Numbered from the stretch's first letter, positions 11,159 to 22,024 are shown. The stretch: DNA of 64,000 nt from Monosporascus cannonballus (GCA_004154925.1 QJNS01000295.1:1-64000); one strand, 5' to 3'. Notes: generated from the sequence alone by a model not told the origin. Numbers and translations: made by a program.

Positions 11159-11345
11159 ATGGTCATCGACCCTGCAATCGGGATCCTCCCGCCCGATGCC
11201 CTAATCGAGGAAGAGACGATTCCTGACTACGACGCAAGACGCTTCTACCGCAGCGAATCCGGGCGGTCTACTATACGGGCTATACAAAAATATTGGCAAA
11301 GCTGGATGGGACTTTTTCGGACTGTGTGGTTAGGCAAAGACACTT
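11159..11345 (+). pseudogene. SRPK-type protein kinase, N-terminal fragment
   Basis: The first frame reads LIEEETIPDYDARRFY, the segment that precedes the kinase domain in SR-protein-kinase-like proteins, where YP-x-R-x-G usually follows. The similarity continues in another frame as PQRIRAV and then YTKILAKL, equivalent to RY-x-I-x-KL-G. It ends in the first frame as RTVWLGKD, equivalent to STVWLARD with the ATP-loop strand. Two frame changes are therefore needed within 190 bp. Everything beyond the ATP loop, including the catalytic and DFG motifs, is missing, and a solo LTR lies 35 bp downstream. This is a dead gene relic. Confidence 0.7.
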
Positions 11346-11379
11346 CCCGTTAAGGGGTTGCTCAATTCCATACTTGTTA

Positions 11380-11540
11380 TGTCGCAGAAGAAATTTGAGG
11401 CTATATTGATAGCTCTGACTCCAAGGAGGGAAGATCTTCCCAAGCCACTAAAGCTGATCGAAGCCCTTTTTATAGCCCCTGGTGCAGCTCACCAGGGGTG
11501 TCTGATTGGAGCCCTTTAGACCCCCATTTTTCCCATGACA
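11380..11540. mobile_element. Solo LTR, family L5
   Basis: The 161-bp element runs from TGTCGCAGAAG to CCCATGACA. TGTTA flanks both ends (11375-11379 and 11541-11545). A related truncated copy lies at 22025-22180. No internal retroelement sequence is adjacent. Confidence 0.85.
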
Positions 11541-11747
11541 TGTTATCTCTACCGTAATTTTTGAACTAAGTAGAAGGCTGGTTTGTTTCTGTAGGCTTTG
11601 TTATGGCGTTCATTGAGAGTGGAAATTGTGTGCTCGACGTATTATGTAATTACGTAGCAGAGCATAGCTTCGATAGTAAGCAGGTCCTTTTCTGGGAGGG
11701 TTCCTAACAATCAGCCCCAAGACCTGTAAGTTACCACTTAGGCTATT

Positions 11748-11914
11748 TGTCACAGAAAAGAGCACCCCCCCTGCTGTTGGGCACCAATATCGGAGCCCAA
11801 TAGCCCTATATCAGTGGATCACCACCACCACTGGGATCACCGGTTTCGAGCTTCCTAGTTAACAAGTCAATATATCCTCAAGAGCTGTGCACCTGATCCT
11901 TAGTAAGTGTGACA
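11748..11914. mobile_element. Solo LTR, family L6, copy 1
   Basis: The 167-bp element runs from TGTCACAGAAAAG to AAGTGTGACA, with CTATT at 11743-11747 and 11915-11919. It is exactly as long as, and in the same orientation as, the copy at 13264-13430 inside the HET gene. Confidence 0.9.
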
Positions 11915-12140
11915 CTATTTATACATGATTGTTATTTAGCTAGCTTAAGAGTAAGAGGACACCGATGCAATTAATACTACGGTTGTAATACTGTTAAGCA
12001 TGTCGCTAAACAACAGCCTATCATCCTCTTACAGCAGATAGCCGAGCGGGGCCACAGACCACCGCTATTCCTGGAGAATTGGTAAGTTGTATTTGTTAAC
12101 ATTACTCCAGTGGCGAAAACCAAGATTTATATAGAAAATG

Positions 12141-12328
12141 TGTCACACTTACTGGGGAGCGGCTGTACAGCTCTTGAGGGCTTCAAATTGATGACTAGAG
12201 GCTGAACAACGCTGATCCCGCTTGTGGTATGGGAGATCTACTCACATAGGGCTCTAGGGGCTCCGGAACAAGAATAACGTTATCCGGGATGATCCCTGGC
12301 GGTGTCAGGGGGCCCTTTTTCTGTGACA
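12141..12328. mobile_element. Solo LTR, family L6 variant, opposite orientation
   Basis: The 188-bp element starts TGTCACACTTACT and ends TTTTTCTGTGACA, the reverse order of the ends of the other L6 copies. The flanks are AAATG (12136-12140) and AAACG (12329-12333), a 5-bp duplication with one C/T difference. It shares AGCTCTTGAGGG with the L6 family, but the middle differs. Confidence 0.75.
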
Positions 12329-12388
12329 AAACGTTTCTCCTAAGCCCTTCAGTTAAGCAGAGATATCGGAAATATATTCACTAATTCA

Positions 12389-15300
12389 TCACTCAGCGAA
12401 AGCAAACTGAAGCGTTGTCGCCTGCCTAGAGGTGTGTCCTAGGACCAGTGTATGACCGTACACTGATACCCATTGTGCCCGGTAGTCAGGAGGAAGCCAG
12501 AGAAGATTCTTTCCATCTCGAGTGATCCACTCGTCACTAACGAAAAGAGAACAATCCGCTGGTTTCTTGTCTTTAGAGGTACTCGAAGCGTTCGAGGCTG
12601 AGCGGTCTGTCCTAAGGTGCCAACCATCCTCTGTAAATGATAGATTATGGACACGCCCCTCGAGCGTCTGCTGGTGCGCGCCCGTTGCCGCATCCCAAAG
12701 CCGGACCGTATTATCGTATGAAACCGACGCGAACGTTTGGCCGTCCGGCGAGAAGGCTACTGTACAGACCGAATTGCTATGCCCCTCGAATGTCTGCTGG
12801 TACGCGGCGCCCCAGCTGTCTTTACTATCCGCGATCATCCCGATAAATGATAGCCTTTCTTTCCACTGGTAATTCTTGACCTCGCTTATCGTCGGACTAA
12901 ATATGAGCGCGGTGCCATATATCTGTAACGGGGCACGTTCTATGATCAATCCGTGTCTGAGGACAAACTCCTCGGCATCTTTCAGAAATTTGACAAGCTG
13001 AGAACTCATACCCGGCTGTATCTGGCAGCGTTTAGTAGTTGGATGGAATGGCCGTGTTTTTGAACATACCTGGGCGACATGGAGAAGCTTTCTTATCGAC
13101 TGTTCTCCGTCTGTGAGATTTCCGAGGAGTGATAGACTCTCAAGCCAGTGGAGAAAGTGGTCCTTCAGAAACGCAAACACCGCTTCGTCGTCGAATAAAG
13201 TGCTCTTGCACCCAGCCGTCTCCGCGTTCAGGAGATGGTCAGCCCAGAATACGCAAGAGTAGCTGTCATGGAAAAGGGCACCCCTAGCTGGGGTCTTCGG
13301 GTGATTGTTGTTCCTTTCCGAAGCCCTATATCAGTGGATCACCCACACCAAGTGGGATCACCACTTCCTAGCTTCCTACAAGTCAATATACCCTCAAGAG
13401 CTGTGTATCTGCTCCTTAGTAAGTGTGACAGTAGCGTATTGGAGCGAGCGGGTCCGGATCCGGCGGTGACATGTCCTTCGGTCTGAAGCCGAGCTCGAGG
13501 TTGTAGATGTTTTGTTTCAATCCTGACATCGCATCTATGGAACGCCTCCAGATGTCCGCATGTGCTTGGGCGACCTCGGCCGGCTGAAATCCCTTCTCCA
13601 GATAATCTTTGGCCGACCGGTGCATTACATGAACCGTCCCGTCGATGATTATAAGAAAGGAACCGCATTTCTCGACAATGGTATTGGGATTGACGTTGGG
13701 TGGCAAACCGGCGAGAAAGGGAAGTTCGGATAGGGAGAGTGGCCGATATGCCAGACAAGCAGCCAACAGGACCTTCTTGCAGTGTTCGGGATCTGGCATC
13801 TGTCGCTTTTGGATGTCCGTCATCATGCAGTCGTATTGCTCTGAGACCAAGTTCCCGCAGTTTCTCTCCATTTCTCGAAATCTCCATTCTGCTTCTTCGT
13901 GCAGTTCTGCGTCTCGTAATATCGATGCTGCGTTCCATAATCTGATAGTCTTCGCTAATGGAACCTCAACTTCCCTATCTAGATGCTTATCTCCTCCTTT
14001 CTTTATCACTGATTCATATTCCTCCCGGTCTTGTGAATCGCTCTGAGAGCTCTCCCAGGCCCAAACAAGTAATAAATCGTGCGGGGAAGACGGCAGTGTA
14101 TGTTCCGGTTGTCCGCCTCTTTCGCTTTCTGTCCCTGTACTGTCCATAGGAGTGACCGAGATCAAAATAACAGAAAAGTGATCTTTGCACGGCCTGATGA
14201 TCGTAGGCTTTGATGCTCCGTGAAGAAGGCAGACTAGGTCACCCGCTAGAACGGATTTTGCCGATGGTTGGAGAGTCCATTCCCTCAGAAGCCGTATGGA
14301 CTGAGACGTCTTTGAAGTGATACACACCCGTTGTCCGCTGACCGAGGACACTTTGCCAAGAACACAGCCCTTGCTTTCGATAATCGCCGTCTCCCGATTG
14401 GGCAAGGTGTATAGAGATACCTGTCTACCGAGGAAGAACTTGACAAGTTGCTTGAAGAGGTTCCCCCATGGGATTTCATAGTCGGGCGATAAGCCGGCGG
14501 CCTCAACGGCGCTGGGAGCATCAGAGCTCATGCCGAGCAAAGCAAATACCTTGTCACGACGCTCCGTGGCCTCGTGGGTGTGGTACATCTCGATCAGCTC
14601 GCTGAGAGGCCGTATACCCAAAGAGATCCTGCCTGAAGGATCACTTCTGTACTTAGGCCGAAAAATTGAACGCTTCATCAGGTAGGCCACCGGACGTATC
14701 GGATTTTGCAAGCCTGGATAAGCTTCTAGACCCAAGCAAAACGCGTATCCGTCCATCTCTGTGGAGCCACACATGATCCGGACATGTCGAGCTGCGGCCA
14801 CTTCCTGAAGCACCTGCAGCCAGCTTTGTCAATAACCTGAATTAACTGGGCTGAACGCATTGCACGCCTTACCCAGATGCGCCGAAACCAAGGTCGGTTA
14901 AGCAGCGCGAGAACCGCTTCCTGGCTCGTTTCGCCCTCGGAGGATTTCGTAGACTCATCGCCTGCAGCACATATCGCCATAAGCGTGTCATGGCCATCGG
15001 CTTCGGCTTCTCCGAGCCAGACAATCACACAGTTCGCTTTGCAATAGATCTCCGCCATGGACCGAACTTGGTGTCCCCGCTCTTCTTTGTCATCTTGGTT
15101 GATGCAAATAGCATCCACCCATATGACTCACTCAATGAAGCGATCTCGAAGTCGTAATAGTGCCGCGTAGAGGTTTGCTGTGACAGGCAAGTAACCCGCA
15201 CCTATAGAGATAGAATAGGGCTTGTCCAAACCACCCCAGAAGTAGGACAAAGCCTCGTACAAACATGCTCTTTCTCCTGTCTTCTGGATAGGATAGTCGA

Positions 15301-15868
15301 AGAGCTGGCATCGTATCAGGCCTTCGTCGTCTTCATCTGGCAGTAAACGAAGTAAGCGAATATTGCTACATGATAATTTCAAATAATCGTACTTCTTGCC
15401 GGGGCTGCCACTATTCGTCGAAAGCACGGGATGTTGCTGTGTCGACTCGGTCGCCGCCGGTTTGGCTTGGGAGTCCACGGGCACAGGAGGTGGAGCTGGC
15501 GGTGCCGTGGCCGGCGGGTGATGGTCGACAACTCTCGCATCCGTGCTGAGCCGTGTCGGATTGGCATCGGCGGCAAAGTGGTAGGGAGAAGCACATGGCT
15601 CCGTAGCAGTGACGGAAGACGTTTTCGGTCCATATATTACGTCTCCAGGTTCGAACGACAGGATCTCTGCTGGCAATTGTAAATTTCGCGAAGACACGCA
15701 ATCGGTGCCTAACCTCAACATACCTGTGGGTTGTGTGGCAGGTGGAACCGACGAGGTTGCACCCCGACCACCCGAGACACTGCTTGACCCCTTCCTTAAC
15801 GACTCCCAGATATCCATCGTAGGCATAGTTTCGAACAAGGCGGCCTTCGAGGCTGATTGCTGTCGCAA
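12389..15868 (-). pseudogene. HET-domain protein fused to NACHT-WD-type C-terminus, disrupted
   Basis: HET proteins act in fungal non-self recognition and cell death. Inferred exons are 15868-14873, 14813-13070 and 13015-12389. Introns are 14814-14872 (GTAAGG to TGCAG) and 13016-13069 (GTATGT, branch TACTAAAC, ATACAG). After a Pro-rich head, the HET core shows IRLLRLLP, YEALSYFWG, WVDAICINQDD, NRPWFRRIWV, and RRDKVFALLGMSSDAP. After LAKTIRLWNAASILRDAELH the frame passes, without any NACHT P-loop, into the part that normally follows NACHT (DPEHCKKVLLAACLAYRPLS, VHVMHRSAKDYLE). One WD40 repeat follows (GHSNSVCTVAFSPDGQTFAS), then the usual tail LFVSDEWITRDGKNLLWLPP. Lesions are an in-frame TGA at 15128-15130 between RFIE and VIWVDAICIN, probably from CGA, and a solo LTR at 13264-13430. 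Without the LTR the gene has 1065 codons. The start could also be Met at 15826. Confidence 0.85.
13264..13430. mobile_element. Solo LTR, family L6, copy 2, inside the HET gene
   Basis: The 167-bp element runs from TGTCATGGAAAAG to AAGTGTGACA. GTAGC flanks both sides (13259-13263 and 13431-13435). Removing it and one GTAGC joins LAPIRY to SCVFWADHL without changing frame, which proves insertion into coding sequence. Confidence 0.95.
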
Positions 15869-16947
15869 CGGTAGTGATGGTAAGAAGTTGATAGTCGCAT
15901 TCCATGGGTTAATCGCAGAGCCGAGCTGGAAGCTGCTGGCTCGCTTGGGTGTTGATGCCTACAGTAAGTGAAAGCTGTGGTGGAGCTAATGAACGATCGG
16001 CTAGATGTTTCTTTCGTTGCGAAACCGTTGGCGCAAAGACAATCAGAGGGCGCGTGGAACTCCGTGTCCAACGTGGATGTGCCCGGAACGTTAACGCCAC
16101 GATCCTCCGTTTCTGCTGGAAGGGGCCGTGTGCACGAAGTACGCAGGCAGCGCGGACGCGACAACAATGCACGTGTCCATGGGCCACAAAATATGGTTTT
16201 GTCGCTGTCCCGGCTGTCTTCCAGACGGCCAAAGATACAAAACCGTGATGGGTCTTTCAGTCACTGCCCAGCTTCTGCTTGTTCGTCGGTGCCGTTCGTT
16301 GAACCAGCCCAATGGGGAACCTGAGGACGCGAGGACGACGGTTAACACGCGGGGTGATTTTAACGATTATCGCGGGGCGGATGACGCAGGAAGGGCAGCC
16401 AAGCATTCCTATGGGGATTATGTAATACAGTACTACTGTAACTAAATATACCCCTTGAAAGCTGTAGCCAGCGGTGTTCCCATTTGAAGCGAGGGTCAAG
16501 ATCTACCTAGCTACAAGTACAGTGACATGTCTCTAGCCAGTGTTGTGTATTTGAAAAAAATTGGTGAACCGGCCAGCGGAGGCCTGAGCTGCGTGCAATT
16601 CAATACACGGCGCCTAAGGGGAGCTGCAGTTAATCTTGGGATAGGCGTGCTTTAATAGCGCTACGTCACACCCTGGAAATACAAAAGACGTTTATACACC
16701 ACCGAGTACCTCGGGGGTTGGAAACGGAAAGTGGTAGAACATCATGTATTATATGAAATGTACTGCTAACTAATACCGAGTTCAAAGAGCGAGAAGCAAC
16801 AACAAGTATAAGCCAGAAAACGTCCGTCAATCCAACATTTTACCCGCACGGAGGCATTTTGAAAGAAAGGACGGGCGAATGCCCTACGAACGTCGGTGTG
16901 TCCACCATTGTCCAGAGATGTCGACATGCCACCCGTTGGAGTTTAGT
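15869..16947. other. Intergenic, no gene recognised
   Basis: About 1.1 kb. It must hold the promoter of the HET gene (reading toward lower coordinates) and the 3' region of the secreted-protein gene. Open frames of 80-120 codons on both strands overlap one another and show no domain. Confidence 0.45.
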
Positions 16948-18141
16948 TTAGGCAATCGGGTTCTGGCAAGTGTCGCCAGTGATCTTGTTGTTGATGGCGC
17001 CGTGGAATATCAAGTAGTAATTGCCACATTGGGGGACGGTGATGGCCTGCTCGAACGTGCGGTCGGTCGTGGCGGACAGGTCCAGGCCGCTCCTGTCGGA
17101 ATTGTATGCCGCCCAGGATCCGGGCGCACAGCTAGTGGGAGCGCTGCACGAGGCGTACACGTGGACTTCGCCAAGGTCGTATCCGGAAGCAAGGTCGTAT
17201 TTGACGGTGAGGGTCGTGCCGCTCAGCTTGGCGGAGAAGTCGCCCACATCGACGGATTTCGACACGTCATTGCCGCCAGCCCCGACGCGGAGATCACCGG
17301 TCAAGCCCGCAGAGAGGTCTCCGGAGCTGATCTTGTAGTACCAGCCCCACTTCTTGCACCCGCTCGCACCGCCGTTGACCAGAGTCGGGTTGAACGTGAT
17401 TGCCTTGCCCTCTGCGTACCCGTACGCGGTACCCATGCTGCACCACTTTCCGGTCGGACAGTGGCAGGACTTTGCGCAGACGTCGGGGCACTCGAAGGTG
17501 ACGGTGGTGTAGGTGAACCAGTTGCCCTTCGGAGAAATGGGGGTTCCCTGCTGGAAGCAGGTGGCGCCGTTGATCCCCACGCCGGCGGCCACGTTGACTA
17601 TCTTGCCGCAGAGGCTGTTGGTCGGGAAGAGGTTTTGGATGTAGTCGACGGGCACCCAGCACTCGCCCAAAGACACGTCACAATAGTCACTGTCGATCCA
17701 AGGGGCGTTTCCTAGTCCGGTGTTAACGGTGATCGGGTCGTCGTTGATCTGCAGATGCATATCGTTGATGACGGCGCCGGCAGCGACGGTTATCTTGACG
17801 TGGAAGCAGTCGCCGCTACCGTATGCGGCAGGACACTCCGCGACATCAAATTTAACACCGTCTTCGACGTCATTGCTGTCATCTCCGTAGTTGGTTCCGC
17901 ATTGGAGGTTGACATTCTTCGATACCTTCGGCGGGCCTTGTTTCTTTTCATTGCAGCATTCATTGGTGGTCCGGGTCAGGAGGGACCTTCGCGGCGTGGA
18001 AGCCCCCTTCGTCTGAGGGACGCAGCATGGCTGACCGTTAAGGACGTCAATGCCCCCGGGAGGGCATTCGCCGTCCGTCGCGATGACGACTTCGGCGGCA
18101 AGAAAGAGGGCGGCTGCTGCGGTGGTAAAAGCGTTTCTCAT
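16948..18141 (-). CDS. Cysteine-rich secreted protein of unknown function
   Basis: A single open frame without introns. I take the second Met (18141) as start because MRNAFTTAAAALFLAAE reads as a signal peptide cut near VIA-TDGE; the first Met lies at 18162. The predicted product has 397 residues with 22 cysteines in the mature part, an even number, in pairs such as QPCCVP, NECCNEK and the cluster VCAKSCHCPTGKWC. This suggests a disulphide-rich extracellular protein. The C-terminal part (GDLRVGAGGNDVSK, LTVKYDLASGYDLGEVHVY, CAPGSWAAYN) has alternating beta-strand-like hydrophobicity and recalls secreted adhesin-like beta domains, but I cannot assign a family. No anchor or retention signal is seen. 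A TATA-like box lies 134 bp upstream. The frame is intact with normal base use. It could be an effector or wall protein (inference). Confidence 0.8.
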   Translation of the reverse strand: MRNAFTTAAAALFLAAEVVIATDGECPPGGIDVLNGQPCCVPQTKGASTPRRSLLTRTTNECCNEKKQGPPKVSKNVNLQCGTNYGDDSNDVEDGVKFDVAECPAAYGSGDCFHVKITVAAGAVINDMHLQINDDPITVNTGLGNAPWIDSDYCDVSLGECWVPVDYIQNLFPTNSLCGKIVNVAAGVGINGATCFQQGTPISPKGNWFTYTTVTFECPDVCAKSCHCPTGKWCSMGTAYGYAEGKAITFNPTLVNGGASGCKKWGWYYKISSGDLSAGLTGDLRVGAGGNDVSKSVDVGDFSAKLSGTTLTVKYDLASGYDLGEVHVYASCSAPTSCAPGSWAAYNSDRSGLDLSATTDRTFEQAITVPQCGNYYLIFHGAINNKITGDTCQNPIA

Positions 18142-18274
18142 TGTTAAGGCACTCGGGTACACGGAAGATGCTATTGATCTAGGGTCTTGCAGGTAGGAGC
18201 CTGATCGCGGAGATGTTATGATGGTGATGTGAGATTGTCCTTTCCTTGAGGAGCTCAGATCGGCAGGTCTGGTG

Positions 18275-18282
18275 ATTTATAT
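18275..18282 (-). promoter_or_regulatory. TATA-like box of the secreted-protein gene
   Basis: On the minus strand the sequence reads ATATAAAT, within GGATATAAATCACC, about 134 bp before the chosen start codon at 18141. This is a plausible position for a fungal core promoter with a leader of roughly 100 bases. Confidence 0.5.
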
Positions 18283-18965
18283 CCTGTCTCAGCAGAGCAG
18301 AGCGTGGATGGGCCCGGCCTGAGCCGAGCCAGGCGACGGTCCTGCCGAATCTTGGTGAAGCCACATCGTGGCCGGATATTCTGGCATCTTTCCACGGGGC
18401 GTGCTGTTGGGTGTGTCGCCTGGGGCAATAAACAGTGCAAAGCGGGACCATTCCGAATGCCTCTTTCCAAGTGCGTGCCACGCAGCTTCCAGAGGTTACA
18501 CGCTGGCAAATAGCAGAAGCTGCTGATTGGGATTTGCCTCCATTTGACTTTGGCGGCGTAGACTATTGACGAAATCATCACATAGACTCCTAGCTCCATG
18601 GGCAGGAGAAAGGGCCCCCGTGACCGGATGAAAGGTCTTCAAGGGTCTCGATTGAAGCGTTAGGCTCGAGACGGCCAGGACCGGCACCGCGAGTCAATCA
18701 GAACTCATGGGATTAGGGGATGTAGAGAGCCCATCAACATAGCACGGCTGAAAGTACTAGCGTACCGTATGATGGAAGTCTGGAAGCGGCCGATCGACTA
18801 CTAGGGTCGTGAGCGATGGTGGGGAACCCTGCAGCAAACATCATCCCGTTAGCGAGAACCGCCTGGTTGGAACCAGATATCAGAATAGGTGGTTCAGCCG
18901 CAACCTGAGCCGTGTAGCTGAAAAACGCACATTTGCCCTTCGGCAATAACTCTCGAAAATAGGCA

Positions 18966-19190
18966 AACGCTAATGCAGGCCAAGGTAGGCTAATGTAACC
19001 CGGTTATCTGGAACCCCCCGAAATATGCTATTTTTAATAAAGCAGGTCGGAAACGAAGAATACCGCAACAGATAAAAGGAAAAGGAAAACGATTCCGTCC
19101 GGGGAACCTGGATGCTTGGCACGGCACTTTGGCCTGCTTTAGCTTTGGTCGAATTTCGAGAGATTTTTCGATATACACCAGAAATTGCAG
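18966..19190. repeat. Degenerate dispersed repeat R3, copy 2
   Basis: It matches 7189-7400 over scattered blocks (AACGCTAATGC, AATACCGC, GGGGAACCTGGA, TTTAGCTTTGG). The ends are not defined and there is no target duplication I can see. It could be an old MITE or other non-coding element. Confidence 0.5.
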
Positions 19191-20046
19191 CGGGAGCCCG
19201 GGTGATTTGGCAATTATCTATGCCCTACAGGACATACGATAGGTAGAATGCGAGTGCTGTTGTTGGACCGCTCGCTAATTCTTGGCGAAACAAGAGAATG
19301 TACGGTCGCAGGGTTGTGGACAAAATAAATGACACACACCCATACAACTTGAGAGAAACATGTTCCAGTGCAACTGTTCCCAAAAATTGTAGAAAATCAA
19401 CCGAAACGCTTAAAAAGACGCTATTAAAACTGTCGATTTGCTCACTTATTACCTATTAAGTAACGTATATTCCGAAGTCGGCAGATATAAAATGATTATT
19501 TATTGATACCATTTTGCTACAGTTTGAAGGGGTAAGAGTAAGGTGTGACAATTATTTGTCTGCTACCTGAGTAGTATTCGTAGTAAGGTTATAAGGCGCC
19601 AGCCGAGGGTGCTGGGGCCCGCCAGATTAGACACCGAACAAGGTAATTAAACTGTAACAATTTCGAAGATTGTATTGTAACTATGTTCTTGAGCGGCCTT
19701 TTCGTTACGCAGTTGAGTAGGAAACTTCGTTAGCTCGGGCACGCTATCGAAAGCCCTATTTACACATTTTACCTGATTTGTCCACGTCTGCGAGCCAAGG
19801 CGCCAGGTCGGGATCACCGTGATCACCAGCAACATGTCTCCTTACCTTGCAACTCGTGCATGCTCTTTCAGCTCGACTTAGTCACCCTCGGAAAAAAAAT
19901 ACTCTCATTTCGAATCAGAGTGTCGGAGCCCTACTTAGCATCCGAATCACACACCTTTTTTGCAGCGCAACATTCAACTTCGAAATACGGTTCAAAGCCA
20001 TATCGGCTTAACGGCCACAAGGCGCCAGTACTAACAATATTAAGTC
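19191..20046. other. Intergenic, no gene seen
   Basis: There is no supported gene or defined repeat. The short motif AAGGCGCCAG occurs near 19591, 19798 and 20020 without other shared sequence around it. Confidence 0.4.
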
Positions 20047-20208
20047 TGTCACAGTTAGGCTGATCGCGAGAAAAGGTTGCGTGGGGTGTGGGAAGTGATA
20101 ATTGTCTGACTAGAATATAGCTCTAGGGAGCTGTAGGTAGGAAGCTCTCTATATACTATGAGCGCACCGGAACAAGGTTTTTCCGGGGTGCTATGGAGCT
20201 TGATGACA
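20047..20208. mobile_element. LTR-like element, family L3
   Basis: The 162-bp stretch starts TGTCACAGTTAGG and ends TTGATGACA, matching the fragment at 1-90 in its first 95 bp. The flanks AAGTC and CACAG do not match, so it may have lost a neighbouring element or an end. Confidence 0.6.
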
Positions 20209-20489
20209 CACAGATACCCCTATTCCACGACAAAGTCATTGCTAGCTTACCTCAGCTAGCTCAGGCCTCTGCTAGCTCGTTTCTATTTTTGATATACTTT
20301 TATGTACTACGCCAAGGCACTAAAATTGACCAATCAAATAGCTTATCCCCGTAACGAGCCAGAGAGGCCTGAGTTGGAGTTGCGCAAAAACGCTTTTGTT
20401 TGGCACTTTTCTTAATAAAATTACCGATTTCTTTCGTTTTTACACCCATTTTAAATCGAATAATTTTTATATTTTAAATATATGCTAAA

Positions 20490-21240
20490 TTTGATCTAAT
20501 ACGCGTATAGGGATGTTTTCGAATTTTTTGGATCAGAATTGGGGCCAATATAGCGAGGTTGAAATTCGGGAAAATTACCGACCGCGACGTTCTTATGGCT
20601 GCGACAGCGCATATACCGCGTGCATCATTTTGCCATGGACCGTCCAAGGGTAATTCAATATGGGAAAGCCCGTCCAGCTATGCTTTTGCCCGTACGGGCT
20701 GTCGTTATTACGTCGCAGTTATGAGAAGGTTAGGGCCAATTAAATCCAGAATGCTTATATGGCTGCAACATAACCAATTTAAGTCCAATAAGTCTGATAC
20801 TTAATAAATCCGTCGAATATAAGCTAATATGCATATAGGAATTTTTTCAATTTTTTCGGATCAGAATTGGGGCCGATACGGCTAAGTTTAGGTCTGGGAA
20901 ATGGGCGACCGTAACACCCTCATAGCTGCGACAACACAACTACTGGTCGCATCATCGTGCGCCGGGTTCCCCTAGTATATTCAATATGGGAAAAGCCCAT
21001 CCAGCAATTTTTTTGGCCGTACGGGCTGTCGTTGTTGCGTCGCAGCCATGAGAAGGTTGGGGGCAGCCAAGTCCGGAACGCCCTCAGGGCTGCGACGCAG
21101 CAACCACAACCCGTACGGGAAAAAACATAGCTGGACGGGCTTCTCCTATACTGAATTACCCTTGGAAGGCCCATGAGAAAATGTTATATACAATGGTTGC
21201 GTTGTCGTAGCCATAAGGGCGTTCCGGATTGGAAGTGGTG
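20490..21240. repeat. Tandem plus inverted repeat block
   Basis: Two direct units lie at about 20490-20760 and 20825-21083. Both have GGATCAGAATTGGGGCC, TTCAATATGGGAAA, CCGTACGGGCTGTCGTT and CATGAGAAGGTT or a close variant. A third, inverted copy of the second half follows at about 21085-21175 (GCTGCGACGCAG, CCCGTACGGG, AGCTGGACGGGCTT). The inverted part could fold into a long hairpin with the second unit. I see no coding sequence. Confidence 0.75.
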
Positions 21241-21464
21241 CCAATCAAGAATTTTTGTCTTTTTTTTTAATATCTTAACCAAATTAACCCCGATTTAAAA
21301 TTTTTATATACCGTTAAAAAGCCCTTTTAAAACTTTATATAAATATAATTTTCTTATTTTTCAATTATGTTTTTGTTGTTATTTTATTTGCGAGTTTTAA
21401 AAGAAGATTTAAAAACTTTTGTATGGGACGGTGCCAGTCAAGGCCAAAAAATCACAATTTGCTA

Positions 21465-21606
21465 TCAGGCCCTATTTTGGAGGTTTTGGAGTTTTTGTGG
21501 GTCTTTTCCCAATTAGGTTAGCGTGGTACGAAAAGCTCCAGCTTTTTTTAAGGCTTAGCCGCAGCTGCGCCGCAGGCGCAGCCACAACCTCCAAAATAGG
21601 GCCTGA
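21465..21606. repeat. Hairpin-forming MITE-like repeat
   Basis: The 25-bp arms at 21465-21489 and 21582-21606 are reverse complements with one mismatch (TCAGGCCCTATTTTGGAGG). The loop of about 90 bp holds GCAGCTGCGCCGCAGGCGCAGC, itself a small inverted repeat. No target duplication is clear. Confidence 0.65.
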
Positions 21607-22024
21607 TTTTAGTGAGGCAATTGCTAGCCCCCGTGTTACCTTAAAATGGAAACGGATAGTTATTGAAGGCCTTAAGGGCTAAAGGTGTTTGCTCTGGGGG
21701 AAGCTGATTAGGTCAGATTTAGAGATTAAAATGAGTCTTGGCGTAGGCGCACAAAATTATGGAAGACTTCTTGTAGCTATCAAGCCGATATCCTAACAAC
21801 TAAAAAGCTGTCAACCTACGGCTACATACCATTATGTAGTCCCCAACAAGTTCTTCATTTTGACCACGGATATGCTTTGGTAGCCATTATAATTACTCAA
21901 TTATTAAAGCATTAAAACTGTAATATCCGGTATACAGGTTTAACTTGAGGTAACATATAAATTATAACAGCGATTAAGGTAAACGCGGTATCGAAATGTA
22001 GCCTTTAACGGGAGCTACATAAGG

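Noticed and set aside
13645..14046. 133-codon open frame on the plus strand
   Set aside because: Antisense to the HET gene; low-complexity Ser-rich product.
16879..17715. 278-codon open frame on the plus strand
   Set aside because: It lies antisense to the secreted-protein gene, whose minus frame has a signal peptide, paired cysteines and a TATA box. The plus frame looks like a GC-rich shadow.
20047..20208. Solo LTR with target duplication
   Set aside because: The ends fit an LTR, but the flanks AAGTC and CACAG differ, so only LTR-like status is claimed.
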